Shown here: positions 22,775-33,055 of the stretch, piece after piece
How the letters are laid out: each line of letters begins with the position of its first letter
How positions within the stretch are numbered: the stretch's first letter is position 1
DNA from: Isochrysis galbana
Lineage: Eukaryota; Haptophyta; Isochrysidales; Isochrysidaceae
NCBI GenBank assembly: GCA_018136815.1
Contig: CM030937.1
Location: 2,841,820 to 2,905,819 of the forward strand
Direction: 5' to 3'
Length of the DNA stretch: 64,000 nt
Translations under genes and position numbers: made by a program
The notes under the pieces: generated by a model
What the model saw: the letters and a program-made list of their open reading frames with translations, nothing else
Told to the model about the DNA's origin: nothing
The model's database searches: none

Positions 22775-23998
22775 TCATGGCCCCATAGCCAGCCGAGATT
22801 GTATCATGGAGAGTGCCATCTGCGTTTGCTCCGACGTCCCGGTGATGATCACCTTCCGTTGGTCAGTGCCAGGTACGCAGTCGGATTCGATCTTGATGAT
22901 GGCACGGCTGACCTCTCGTAACTCCTTGATCCCTATGCCTCTACGGCCAATGAGCCGGCCAATCAGCTGCACTGGGACAAGCTGTTCGACGCCATTCGCG
23001 GTTTGGGTGACCGCGTTTGGTCCGGAGGTCACAGCCGAGGAGCCGCCATATCCGCCTGACATCGGCGAGGTGTCCACTCCGAAGCCACCATACCCCGAAC
23101 CATATCCCTGGCTCTGCCCGTAAGGCTGTGTTTGGGCAAAGCCCTGTCCAAAGCCCTGCTGCCCATATGGCTGCTGCGGGGAAAACGTCTGTGACGAATA
23201 TCCGTTGGGCGATGGGAATCCGCCCGAAGACGTTGCCGGCTGCCCGCCCGGCTGCTGTCCGAAGCCGGATTGAGACTGGGACCCAGGATTGCCGTACTGC
23301 GATCCGTACGAGCTGCCATAAGCTGATGGCGGGCCCGACCCAAAGCCGGCACCAGGGTAGCCTGGGGGCGGCGGGGCCGAGGAGCCACCATGGCTTGGCG
23401 GCATTCCCCCCCATTGCCCCATCGCCCCACCCCCATAGCGTGAGGAGAGAGGAGTGGTGCTGATCGGACCGGTCCGCTGCCGCTGGTGCGGTGGCGGCGC
23501 GTCATCCGGCATCTGGGACAGCTTCCCAGCGATGAGGGAGAGGGCTATGAGCAGCGGAGTCCTTGTTGCTGTCACAATAACAATCCGCTCGTTGCTCATG
23601 GGGCCACCTGGTGCTTCAACCTTGATCATGGCCCCAGACTCCTCTCTCATCGAATTGATTGTCGAGCCTCCCTTCCCGATAATGCCGCCGACCTGATTGT
23701 TCGTCAAGAGTAGCTTGAAAACATGGGACAGCGGCTCGACCACCCCGCCGCCCAAGCCCGAGTCCATTTGGACGAGATCGTTATGCGCCTCCTCGAGAAC
23801 ATCAACGATGAGCTCAATCGCGTGGTTGACCGATGGTGGTACGCCAGTGATGCACACGAGGCGCTCGATCTCCCCCGGGCCCTGTTCGGTAATCGTCACC
23901 TTACACTGCGAACTCTCGCGCACCTGCTTGATGTTCGCACCGCCCTTCCCAATGATGGTGCCCGCAGCCATGTTGGACATGCAGAGGCGTAGTGTCAT
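22775..23998 (-). CDS. Triple KH-domain RNA-binding protein (PCBP/hnRNP K type)
   Basis: About 407 residues from the ATG at 23998. Three KH domains are visible by their GxxG loops: IIGKGGANIK (near residue 14), IIGKGGSTIN (about 100) and LIGRRGIGIK near the C-terminus. The first two are adjacent and the third follows a long Gly/Tyr/Gln/Ser/Pro-rich linker, the classical KH1-KH2-linker-KH3 plan of poly(C)-binding proteins. It should bind C-rich single-stranded RNA and act in splicing, stability or translation. The linker is prion-like and may promote condensation. KH1 begins right at this Met, and an in-frame extension with a possible acceptor (CTGCTCAG) lies just upstream near 24024. An earlier exon is therefore plausible and the start is uncertain. 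Confidence 0.88.
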   Translation of the reverse strand: MTLRLCMSNMAAGTIIGKGGANIKQVRESSQCKVTITEQGPGEIERLVCITGVPPSVNHAIELIVDVLEEAHNDLVQMDSGLGGGVVEPLSHVFKLLLTNNQVGGIIGKGGSTINSMREESGAMIKVEAPGGPMSNERIVIVTATRTPLLIALSLIAGKLSQMPDDAPPPHQRQRTGPISTTPLSSRYGGGAMGQWGGMPPSHGGSSAPPPPGYPGAGFGSGPPSAYGSSYGSQYGNPGSQSQSGFGQQPGGQPATSSGGFPSPNGYSSQTFSPQQPYGQQGFGQGFAQTQPYGQSQGYGSGYGGFGVDTSPMSGGYGGSSAVTSGPNAVTQTANGVEQLVPVQLIGRLIGRRGIGIKELREVSRAIIKIESDCVPGTDQRKVIITGTSEQTQMALSMIQSRLAMGP

Positions 23999-24618
23999 GT
24001 CCCCGGCACTGGGACCATGGTTCGCTGAGCAGGTTGGGGGAGTGGGGCGGCAATTCGTCAGAGAATGACTTCGTTTACGCTCTTTCCCCTCCCCCAACAC
24101 CGTAATCAACAACAAGGAAGCAGCAATGGGAGAAGGGGGCAAGTCGATTGTCATGCCATACATGCACAGATATGCAAATGGGCTCACGCGCGCAAGCTGC
24201 CCTCGATAAATATGCGTCGAAGCGGTCCACCCTCGCCTGTCTCGCTCAGTGCTGGCGCAATAAGGCGAGGGGGGGAGAGGGGGGGGGGGGGGCGGTATGC
24301 TGTGTACCGAGCAACGCAGATGAGTGGAATGTGGAGGGTCGTGTGAGACACACTGAACGCATGCACGAGAATGTACCACCTGGCATGCATTGTGCATTTC
24401 AGTGGTCTGAATGAGCAAAGGCAAAAACAGCCCGGGTGCGAGCAAGCACAAGGGAGGGACAGAAGGATGGTGTGTGTACAACAGAGTCCTTACAATGGGC
24501 CCCTGGTGCTACGGTGGATCCGCTCACTGCACAAGCGTGCCTCACGAGCGAGGGTGCACGCAGGGCGAGGCCATAGCAAGGGCACATGGACGCGCAGACG
24601 CGCACACGTGCACTCAGT

Positions 24619-24723
24619 GAGAGAGGGAGAGAGAGAGAGAGAGAGAGAGTGCGTGAGTGAGAGAGAGAGAGAGAGAGAGAATCATTTCAAAGAGGGAGGG
24701 AGGGAGGGAGGGAGGGGGGGGGG

Positions 24724-24791
<68 letters not shown>

Positions 24792-24805
24792 GAGTGTGTG
24801 TGTGG
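24619..24805 (+). repeat. GA/GGGA microsatellite tract
   Basis: Nearly pure GA repeats in three blocks, separated by GTGCGTGA and by GGGA/G-run segments, 620 bp upstream of the KH gene start. The reverse strand is an uninterrupted CT tract and could affect promoter structure. Apparent Arg/Glu and Ser/Leu ORFs here are repeat artefacts. Confidence 0.9.
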
Positions 24806-25550
24806 CTGAGTAGAGCTGGGAGAGCTTAGCGCGAGGTGTGTGAGAGAGAAGAGTGGTGTCACGCTGCTGCACCTGCGAGCCCGAGCCCTGGCTGCCCGCC
24901 GAAGTGGCCGAGAGCGTCGTCCTCTTCCTCTCCCTCGAGGGAGCGCTTCATCGGGTTGCTGGGGGGGGGGGGGGGGAGCAGGGCGGGAAAGGGGGAAGGG
25001 GTGGGTGGGGGAGAGAGAGTTGTGGGCCATGGATATGTAAAGAATGGGTAGGGGCGGGGATAGGAGGGGCGCCGCGCGGGGGTCGCAGCCGCGGCGTCAG
25101 TGCGACGAGGGAGGGGGGGGGGGCTTCCGCGCGACCAACAGGGCACGAGGGGACCCCGAGGAGAGAGAGTAAACCTGCACTGTTCACGTCATAAATGCCG
25201 CGGGCTGCGGGCGCGCGGGTTGCGCGGCGCCGCGGCTGAGCAGGCGGCTGCGCAGCGCGGAGGAGTCTCTTGGTGGGGGGGGAGGGGGGGAGAGAGAGAG
25301 AGCCGTGCCGCAGCTCCTCCCCCCACTTGATTACATAAACGAGGGCGTATATATATGTTCGGTGGGTGGAGCAAGGGGGTGTGGTATGCCGTGTGTGGCT
25401 GCAGGCAAGGAGCCCTCCCTACTCATTTGACCGTGACTAAAGACGGAACATAGTCAGTAGGCTCTATCGCTCAACTTTAACTCTTAACTGCCGAAGCGCT
25501 AAAATTGGTGCTTCCACACTTTATTCTTTCATCAATTGCTCGCTACAGGC
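24806..25550. other. No gene seen; G-rich tracts
   Basis: G-runs at about 24960-24975 and 25108-25120 and a second GA stretch near 25290 are the only notable features. None of the short ORFs shows a domain or conserved motif. Confidence 0.4.
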
Positions 25551-25569
25551 TGACCATCAGAAATTTATT

Positions 25570-26704
25570 AAATTTTTAACAAATTTTTATGGGTCGCGGC
25601 GCGGCAAAGGAACGGGACTAGCGCTCACTCAAGACAGGACCCCCTGCCGCGGCAAGCGCAAGCACCCTTCCCCCCTTATGCCACCCAGCTCTTCACTAGC
25701 TTTCTACCTGCGCTAGCCAGAGCGCCCCTCCCTCCACACTCAGACAGCCCCCTACGCCAGGATCCTGTTCTGGTCTCGCAGGCAAGGGGGCCTAATGGGA
25801 GGGAGAGGAGCAACTCCTCAGAGAGGAGCTGTGGGGAAGGAGATGTCTGAGTGGGGGCGCTATACCCTTGCGCTAGGCATGGGCAGCGACGCCGCCTCAA
25901 GACATGTCCTCCCTCTTGTCTTGAGTCGAAATTTTTGGTGCTTGAAGCAGAGGGCAAGGGGGTTTGTGCTTCTTGGGTTAGTTGTAGTTGGAAGAGGGAG
26001 TGGGAGAGGGAGTGAAGTGTTGGAAGAGGGCCCAAGGCAGGGCACTGAGTTGTAGGTAATTGTGGCCCACAAGAGTGGGGTGAAAACGTGAAGTGTATCA
26101 ACAAAGGTCTTGAGTTGAAAGTTTTGGTGCTTGAAACAGAGGGCGAGGGGGTTCGTGCTGTTTGGGTTGGTTCTAGAGGGAAGGGAGAGTAGGAGAGGGA
26201 GTCAAGTGTTGAAGGAGGGCCCAAGGCAGGGCACTGAGTTGTAGGTTCTTGTGGCCCACAGGTATGGGGTGAAAACGAGAAGTGAGTCAACATGTTGAAA
26301 AACAGAGGCACAAGTTGCTCTCCGTAGGAGATTGATGGTTGTGAAGTGCCCTCCCATGTTGGGTGCACTGATGGTAGAGGTTTCCACCATGGGGAGGGCA
26401 GCTGAGCTGCCCTCCCACATGAGGTGCTCTTGGGGTGGGATGGTTTCCCACTGTTGGAGGGAGTCTCAAAGACCCCCTGCATGCTACGCAGAGCCATGGG
26501 GGCAACCTGTTCGGTGCCAGTGCTCGCCACCCCGCGCGCTTGCGCGGGCGTGGTTTGGATGGGCTGGATGGGCTCTGAGAGGGCTTTCTGACGAGCCGCC
26601 TCGGGCGGCATGGGGCGTCCCAGGTGGGGCGCGGTGGCGAGGGTCGCCTGGGGCTCGGGAGCGGTCGCGGCACGCTCCATAGTTCAAACTATAACAATAG
26701 TTTT
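25570..26704 (-). mobile_element. Hairpin-MERA retroelement with 19-bp TSD
   Basis: Flanked by TGACCATCAGAAATTTATT (25551-25569 and 26705-26723), giving an 1135-bp insertion. On the reverse strand the 5' end is the perfect hairpin AACTAT-TGTT-ATAGTT, then TGAACT and ATGGAGCGTGCC (MERA). It ends in an AT-rich tail. The 5' design matches the LINE at 17337 and the element at 59816, although the body is unrelated by eye. Confidence 0.8.
25676..26680 (-). CDS. MERA-type ORF of a retroelement, unknown function
   Basis: 334 residues starting directly after the element's 5' hairpin. No known domain is recognised. The sequence is rich in Pro, Ser, Thr and Gln. Two adjacent segments of about 59 residues are near-copies; each contains CGPQ, TTQCPALGP and SSTK blocks, so the ORF grew by an internal tandem duplication of about 177 bp that kept the frame. 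Frame retention through the duplication hints that it has been translated, but chance is possible. It may be an ORF1-like or non-autonomous accessory protein. Confidence 0.5.
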   Translation of the reverse strand: MERAATAPEPQATLATAPHLGRPMPPEAARQKALSEPIQPIQTTPAQARGVASTGTEQVAPMALRSMQGVFETPSNSGKPSHPKSTSCGRAAQLPSPWWKPLPSVHPTWEGTSQPSISYGEQLVPLFFNMLTHFSFSPHTCGPQEPTTQCPALGPPSTLDSLSYSPFPLEPTQTARTPSPSVSSTKTFNSRPLLIHFTFSPHSCGPQLPTTQCPALGPLPTLHSLSHSLFQLQLTQEAQTPLPSASSTKNFDSRQEGGHVLRRRRCPCLAQGYSAPTQTSPSPQLLSEELLLSLPLGPLACETRTGSWRRGLSECGGRGALASAGRKLVKSWVA

Positions 26705-26723
26705 TGACCATCAGAAATTTATT

Positions 26724-27689
26724 GTTGTGTAAGTATAACCTTAGTGCTGCGGGACCGTAGCCGACATCTTCATCTGCGTCTTCACCTGCGTCGGCGTGCG
26801 GCATCGGCCAGCGGCTCAGTGCAGCCGCCGATATTCCCAGTTGTAATTATATTTTATTGGGTCGTTGATTGTTGCTTGCGGGAAGATGTCTGACAGATCA
26901 TAGTAAAAGTCGGGTCTGAGAGTGTCTGCCATCGGGCGCTACGAGCAATGAGGTAGACCGAAGGTCGGAGGATTGCGACGCGTGGCGTCGGAGAGTAGAG
27001 ACGAGGCTAGCTAGCGAGCTAGTGGGAGAGAGGGAGCGTGAGAATGAGAGCTTCTTAGGTCCGAGGTAGACACGGGAGACTACAACGAGTGGACTCAAAA
27101 AGTCTGAGGACACAGAGCCACACGAACTAAACCAAACGGGGCGAAAACTAACCACACCTGGACGGACGGCCAGGCGTCGGCACCAGGGCAACTCAGCAAC
27201 GCGTAGACATGCGACAGAGGGGTCGGCACAACGAGGGCAGACCTCGCTGGGGAGCTACGACCGATAGACGAGAGAAGACAGAAGACGGTCATGGAACATT
27301 TGATGACATCGAGAGAAAGTAAGAGAAGAGGCGGAACACCAATCGACGAGACCTTAAGGCTTAAAATAACCCATAGGTTATAAGTAAAAGTCTGTCATCG
27401 TATGGAATACGACACACCTGCGCAGGGCCGCGCGTGTCCCGATAGGCATTTTGTCATTTGACCGCGCATTCCCTCGCGCGCGCTGCCGCGCTGCCCGCTA
27501 AAGCTAAAGCAAGCAGAATCAGCAACTAGCAACCGCAACAGTGACGAGTGGAAGTGCGTCAACACCGTGTCAACACTTGTTGTGCCCTGCGTCAACACTT
27601 GTAAGAGGCCAGATGGCAGATGGGTTAACACCTTGCCCAAGCTACTGTAATGGGCCCTCGAGGGCGTGTCAACGTGAACCCATACGCCC
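26724..27689. other. No gene recognised
   Basis: Mixed-composition DNA with short ORFs on both strands and no recognisable motif. The first 50 bp is the right flank of the hairpin-MERA element. Confidence 0.35.
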
Positions 27690-27958
27690 TGCGCACCTGT
27701 TTACAGAAGAAGTCGGGACTGAGGACGCCGCCAGCCCGGTAGGCATAGGAGGAAAGGGGGAACGGATCACCGGGGGTGGCGCGGGCCACCGACCATATCT
27801 AAGCCCTTTCCCCCTAGCTCCCCCTAGTAGTGCACGGGGGGAGTCGCGCCTGATGGCGGGGGGGAAAGGGCCGGGAGAGTGGGGGTGTAGAAAGTTTTGC
27901 TGCGTGAGTAGAAAGTAGAGGGTCCACGGCCGCGTGTGCGGTGAGACTATTAAGAAAT
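27690..27958 (+). mobile_element. Family B 3' fragment, copy B5 (5'-truncated)
   Basis: Matches the last ~270 bp of B1: CACCTGTTTACAG, GGCCACCGACCATATCTAAGC, CCTAGTAGTGCACGGGG, GGGTGTAGAAAG, and the tail GTGTGCGGTGAGACTATTAAGAAATT. There is no 5' hairpin. I did not find a clear TSD. Confidence 0.75.
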
Positions 27959-28147
27959 TCATTTATTTATTGACACGTGCGGTAATGATTCTCTTTTCTC
28001 TTTCGCATTCAAAGGCTCCGTTTGGACGTCTGGGGTTGGGGCGCCTTGGCGTTTGTGGGGCGTGTGGACAGGCCCTATGGGAGCGGCGATTGCGACCGCA
28101 CAAGATCAAGGGACTAAGTGGCATTGCTGTTATGCACTATTTATTTA

Positions 28148-28173
28148 TGTTTTGCCCTGAATCTTCAGATGTT
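28148..28173 (+). mobile_element. 26-bp LINE stub with an 18-bp TSD
   Basis: The perfect 18-mer TTATGCACTATTTATTTA occurs at 28130-28147 and 28174-28191. Between the two copies are only 26 bases, containing GCCCTGAATCTTCAGAT. That 17-mer is the reverse complement of 59319-59335 and close to the 3' end of the LINE at 17337. It reads as an extremely 5'-truncated LINE insertion. Confidence 0.8.
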
Positions 28174-28427
28174 TTATGCACTATTTATTTAGCTATCGCT
28201 ACTAGCTACTAGTACTAGGCAGTATTGCTACTTTTTATGTTCATGTTCATGCGTCACTACCTCGGTCTTTCTTTCGTGAATCACAAATCACGCGCTCGCA
28301 CACAACATCCTCATTAGTAGTACAATTCCAATCATCACATTGCCAACTCATGGCTAGAAGCACAAAAAAAGTCGAGCGCATTCTTAGCGCGTGCGAAGTT
28401 AGCACCAAGCCCACTCACTTGAGCGGG

Positions 28428-31400
28428 CTAATGTGCATAGCCATAACCGGTCCACACCTGCCTCGATGCAGCAAGCGCGTGATCGGAAATCATGGAGCGG
28501 CGGACTGATTCCGGCGGCGGCATACCCAGCCCTGCATTGAATGCGGCTTGGCCTGAGCCAGGCGTGGCAAAGGCATTGCCGGGCATGGAAACACTCATTG
28601 GCGAGTGGTGTCCTCCCGGATATGCAGGAACGTGGTACAAGGGCGGCGAAATGGCCGAGAAGGAGCGGCGCAGCTGCTCGGTACTCGCAGCACCGCCTGG
28701 ACCAGGGCTGTTTAATATCTTGGTCATGTGGCGTGCGTGGCCAACGGCTGCACGTGGGTCTAGCCCGTGTGGCGACGCCCCGGCCGCATGCTGCCGCAAT
28801 AGGTGGGCGGCAGCTGCCGCTGACATGAAGCGCGCAGTCGAGTGAGGGTCTAGCGGAGGGGCACCTCCTCCGTCTCGAATGACGCGTGGGCCGTTGGCGT
28901 AGCTCGCGGGAACCGAGGCCGTCGGTTGCGTCTGCGGCCGTCGTAAATGCGGCGGATACTGCATGTGGGGCGGGTAGTCCTGCTGTTGCGGCGGATTCTG
29001 TTGTGGATACATATTCTGTCCGTAGTGCTGCTGCTCTGGAGGAGGCCCGTGCGGAATATGCGTCCTTTCGTAAGATGCGTACGGTGAGTACGGGTCCTGC
29101 CCAAACACAGGACGCGTGTAAGGATGCCCATAGTCCTGGGATCCAGGGCTACCGCCAAAGTCCGGAAGAGGTGTTCCCTTTCTAGCTTCTGGCGTCAGAG
29201 GTGGCATCGGGCGCGCGAGCCCCGGACCCGACGGCCTCCCCTGCGGGTAGTCGTGGCGGCCATGCGGCTCCCTTGGATCATCGTACGGCTTATTCGAGGT
29301 GCCGTAGTCGTGCTCATTGGCGGCCGACGACGGGTGATGGCGAACCCGCGCCTTGACCTGTAGGTATTCGTTTGCTTGTGACGAGAACTCGGCGAGCTCC
29401 GCCTTGGGCTCCGGCTGCACGAGGATAGACTTCGGGGCCTCAGCGGACTTTTTCGCAACCTTGATTTCTCCTCGTGACACGCCAGATCGCACGACGTCCT
29501 GTTTGGAGTTGTCCACCTCGACGCCTGAGCGCAAAATGTCCCCACCCTTGGATGACTCGAGCGCGTCAGGCTGATCCGATCCAACCCCGATCTTGGCCTG
29601 CTTCTTGAGCATGTTCAGCTTGCGTGAGAACTCAAAGATTTCCTCCGCAAGCTGCTCACGCTCCTTCCGGATCTCAATCTTGTGAGCCGACCAGGCGCGC
29701 TTGGCAAGGCGCACTTCCGTCGTCGCGTGGAGCAGCAGCTTGCGCTGTGAGGTGGTGAGCGCTCCCGTCGTGAGCAACTCCTCCATAGTCGCACCGCTCG
29801 CGGAGTCCCAAGCTGCGAGTGCGGCACGCAACTCGTGGACGATGTCCTCGCCGCCGAGCAAAAGACCTTCGTCTCCGTTTGGTCGGCGGATCAGGGATTT
29901 TGGAACCTCGGCGCGCGGCTCCTTCTCCTGCACTGCGCGGGCAAGAGCAATCACCTTCACAGACTGCGTCTTTAAGTCCTCAAAAGAGTGGCGCAATTCC
30001 CTTGTAGCCATTTCGGACGCCAGCATGTCTTCTGCCGTGGTCAGCGCATGTGGCCCCCCGACCATCCGATCAGGTGGCGGGCTATTGGGCCGGATTGATT
30101 CGTAAGAAGCTCGCGAGGGTGCGACTGCACGAGAGACGATCGACGGGCTGTGGCCCGTCAGGGTGAGGAGTGCATTCACCGCTTGTACCGTACATGTGAT
30201 CTGGCCGATTTCACGATTCTCCTCGTCCATGATTGCGAGGGTCTCGTCGATCAAATCGCCGCCGTCTCCGAGCATTTCTTCAAGTGAACATCGTGCAGCC
30301 CCGAGCTCCCTGGTCGCGCCCTTGCCATCAGCGGCTAAGAGCGCGAAGAGGACATCCGACTCGCCATCTCGCGCCTCAAGAGATCCTACGAGGGCCTCTC
30401 CAAGTGTTGATCCCGTAGCAGCGTCGTATTCGTGAGCCCAGTCCAGATTGGCGAGAGCGGGCTGTCCCTTTTCAGCAATGATGGGAGCCGCGGGCGTGAC
30501 GAGCGGCTCGTCAGGGCCTGGCATGTCAATCTCAATCTGCACACTGGAGTACCCAGCCACAAGCTGAGCTTCCAAAGACACAGAACTGAGCTCGATGACA
30601 ATGCCGTTCATTGGTCCATCCGCGTCTGAGATTGGACCAAGCGACGACAGGTTGCCGATGGAGCTGGCCATAAATGAGGCTGATGTTGCGGTACCGGCGA
30701 GGGTAGTGCCAGAGGAGGGTCGGATCTCGGACGCGGCGCCAGACGCGAGCGAGGTGAGCGTATTAATCGGAAGCTCAAGGAGCTTGAGCACAAAACCCGA
30801 GTCGTCGGCCACTTGCTTCGCAACCGCTTCTCGGTCGCCTGAGGAAGGCCCACCCGAAGATCCGTACAGGAGGGCAGGTGTGAGACTCTTCGCCATCGAT
30901 TCGGTGGTAGGCGGTCGCTCTTCGGCAGCTGCCACATCAAGGATGTGCCTTACGCACAAGAGCACAGTGCACGCCACAGAACGTTCCACACTCGTCAGAG
31001 CCATTAGGGCCGTCTCGGCCGAACCATTCGAGGGGATCGGGACGAGCGGCTGTGGGAGCGCGAGCAACCACCTCTTTAGCACCGCTGCCGCGAGCGCCGG
31101 CGGCTCGCCCACCTTGAGGCTGAGGGAGCCTCCGTCGGATTGCACACGGGAGATAGCCACACGCACAGCATTGTCGCTCACAGAGCCGCTCCGGAATAGT
31201 GTGGGGTCGTCGAGAGCGGCCGGTTCACGCAGGATGGCCACGCACGAGTCGACCAGACGTCGTGCTCGCACTAGGCCCAGCTGCTCAATGGACGAGCCGA
31301 ACAGTGGTGCAGGCTTCTTGAGAGAGCTCTTAGAGCGGCTAGACTTGCTCGCACCCTGCTTCAGTGGCTTCCCTCCCTTGCCCCGCTTGACATCGCCGGC

Positions 31401-31451
31401 CTCATTGGCCTGGCTCGCGCGCGAGGACTTTGGAATCAGCTTCTTCAGCAT
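28428..31451 (-). CDS. RhoGAP-like domain protein with C2-like and coiled-coil regions
   Basis: 1007 residues from the ATG at 31451, where a Lys/Ser-rich start begins; the frame is open further upstream but only through low-complexity C-tract DNA. Near residues 55-245 it resembles a RhoGAP fold: DDPTLFRSGSV fits the arginine-finger loop, VLKRWLLALPQPLVP the LKxYLRxLPEPL helix, and SLTPALLY the later core helix. It would switch off a Rho-family GTPase. Near 285-450 is a beta-rich stretch ending in CSLEEML and GQITCTVQAV, resembling a C2 domain. Helical, coiled-coil-prone segments follow (about 500-690), then a Pro/Tyr/His/Gln-rich disordered C-terminus. No introns are evident. The RhoGAP call is moderate and the C2 call weak. 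Confidence 0.72.
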   Translation of the reverse strand: MLKKLIPKSSRASQANEAGDVKRGKGGKPLKQGASKSSRSKSSLKKPAPLFGSSIEQLGLVRARRLVDSCVAILREPAALDDPTLFRSGSVSDNAVRVAISRVQSDGGSLSLKVGEPPALAAAVLKRWLLALPQPLVPIPSNGSAETALMALTSVERSVACTVLLCVRHILDVAAAEERPPTTESMAKSLTPALLYGSSGGPSSGDREAVAKQVADDSGFVLKLLELPINTLTSLASGAASEIRPSSGTTLAGTATSASFMASSIGNLSSLGPISDADGPMNGIVIELSSVSLEAQLVAGYSSVQIEIDMPGPDEPLVTPAAPIIAEKGQPALANLDWAHEYDAATGSTLGEALVGSLEARDGESDVLFALLAADGKGATRELGAARCSLEEMLGDGGDLIDETLAIMDEENREIGQITCTVQAVNALLTLTGHSPSIVSRAVAPSRASYESIRPNSPPPDRMVGGPHALTTAEDMLASEMATRELRHSFEDLKTQSVKVIALARAVQEKEPRAEVPKSLIRRPNGDEGLLLGGEDIVHELRAALAAWDSASGATMEELLTTGALTTSQRKLLLHATTEVRLAKRAWSAHKIEIRKEREQLAEEIFEFSRKLNMLKKQAKIGVGSDQPDALESSKGGDILRSGVEVDNSKQDVVRSGVSRGEIKVAKKSAEAPKSILVQPEPKAELAEFSSQANEYLQVKARVRHHPSSAANEHDYGTSNKPYDDPREPHGRHDYPQGRPSGPGLARPMPPLTPEARKGTPLPDFGGSPGSQDYGHPYTRPVFGQDPYSPYASYERTHIPHGPPPEQQHYGQNMYPQQNPPQQQDYPPHMQYPPHLRRPQTQPTASVPASYANGPRVIRDGGGAPPLDPHSTARFMSAAAAAHLLRQHAAGASPHGLDPRAAVGHARHMTKILNSPGPGGAASTEQLRRSFSAISPPLYHVPAYPGGHHSPMSVSMPGNAFATPGSGQAAFNAGLGMPPPESVRRSMISDHALAASRQVWTGYGYAH

Positions 31452-31566
31452 GTGAAAGTCGCTCCACCGGCTGCGGCGGGAGGGCTGCGGGCGGGCGGGG
31501 GACAGGGCGGCGAGGCAGCCCAACGCGTGGCGAGGACGGCCGCCTCTCTCTCGCTCTCTCTCTCTC

Positions 31567-31569
<3 letters not shown>

Positions 31570-31601
<32 letters not shown>
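31570..31601 (+). repeat. Poly(C) tract upstream of the RhoGAP-like gene
   Basis: An uninterrupted run of about 32 C lies within 120 bp of the RhoGAP-like start, so the gene's sense strand carries a G-run in its leader, followed by GA repeats. It could form a quadruplex. Confidence 0.85.
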
Positions 31602-31604
<3 letters not shown>

Positions 31605-33055
31605 CCTCTCCTTCTCTCCTCTCTCTTTCTTTCTATTCTGCTCTCTCTTCCTAACGGCCCCCACCCTCTTCCGCACGACGGTGACGGCCGACAGGGAGAC
31701 GCCGCACGTTGTGAAACGGCTCACGCTCGCTCCTCTTCCCCCATCCCCTGTCCCATAAAAAACAAAAAACTCTACTCTAGAGCTAGAGTACATAACTCTA
31801 ACTCTAGACTGTAGCTAGAGATTCTATTCCCCTAGTACTAATAGTAGTATTTAGAAAATTAAGATTTGGGTGCGCATGCAGGCACCTGCTGGCACTAGAG
31901 TAAAGTAATCAATACTGCGGTCTGCGGTGTACGGTAAATACAAGACACAAGTTAGTTAATCATTAATCCAACAGCTAACAGCTAACTTTATCTTTATACT
32001 TAGTTCACCATAATCCATAATGGATCATGGGGACATGGGGAGGCTTTGTAGGGCGGTAAAACAGTTTTTTTAGGGGTACAAAAATGACCATCTCAGGATG
32101 GAGGAAATTTGAGGATTTTTTTCGGTAGAAAGTTCCCAATACACCCAACTAGCAACTAGCGGATAAAGGTACCCAGCTTTCTAGGACCAGTCCTAGAAAC
32201 TAGGACGGACTTTGCTAGGTGAGAGCATGAGCATACCATGTTATTTTGTCCCAAACCTTGGCCATTGAGTTACCACATGCATGTCCTCATTAAATGTTCC
32301 AGGTGTACCTAGGCACCATTCCCTCAGCAACACCAAGTTTTGTGACGCGTTTACGGGTCACCTGGTCGGAATTGCTGCTTGTCCTAGAAACGGGAGAAAT
32401 GGCTCATACCACCCAATGGGGAGCTCTTCTACCCATGGTCCCCAGGAGATGAAATGTTGCTTTGACTGCCCTCTTTGAGACCTTCAGTGACGACCAAGCT
32501 TGGTTTTGTCATCTAAGTGTCCAATCCGCTAGCCTACTGCTCCAAAAGGTCTAAAATAAAACTCCTCTGGTGCGAGCGGACGCCCGAGTGCAGCACCGCA
32601 TGCTGAACGTGGTAGCAAAAGTAAGCAAAGACAAGCTCCGCAGAGTTGGTCATGGGGAGAGCTAAGGTTGAATGGGATGTGGAGATGGTTTGCTTCAGGT
32701 GATGGGATGTCTCATGAGCTCACCATAGGCTATAATGGAGGCATGATCGGCAGAGTCCTAGAAATCCAAGAATTTTCTAGGACGTGGTCCTAGTTTCTAG
32801 GACGGAATTTTTTGTCCGCTAGCACATTTCCAGGGCCCATTTGGACCCGGACCCCCCCCTTGGCCCTTGGCCCTTGGGCCCCCACAACAACACGCAAAAC
32901 GTAATAAAAAAGACAGAAAACACTAAAATCGCAAAAGCTTGAAAAGCTCAACTTCAAGTCGAGACCGGGCGCGCTGCGTGCCCGTTTTCGACGACCCATC
33001 CGGATGGGGGACCCCACCAGATACCACAAATACCCTCCTCCTCCTCCTCCGAGTC
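31602..33055. other. No gene; palindromic boxes at both ends
   Basis: AT-richer DNA with many short CTAG-containing repeats. The palindromes GTCCTAG-AAA-CTAGGAC (about 32192-32208) and GTCCTAG-TTT-CTAGGAC (about 32788-32804) bracket 0.58 kb and could be ends of a small DNA transposon. A copy of the box TAGGGCGGTAAAACAG lies at 32049. A small open frame at 32281-32478 has no recognisable feature. Confidence 0.4.

Noticed and set aside
24371..25030. Arg/Glu-rich forward and Ser/Leu-rich reverse ORFs
   Set aside because: Product of GA/GGGA repeats; no domain and no conserved ends.
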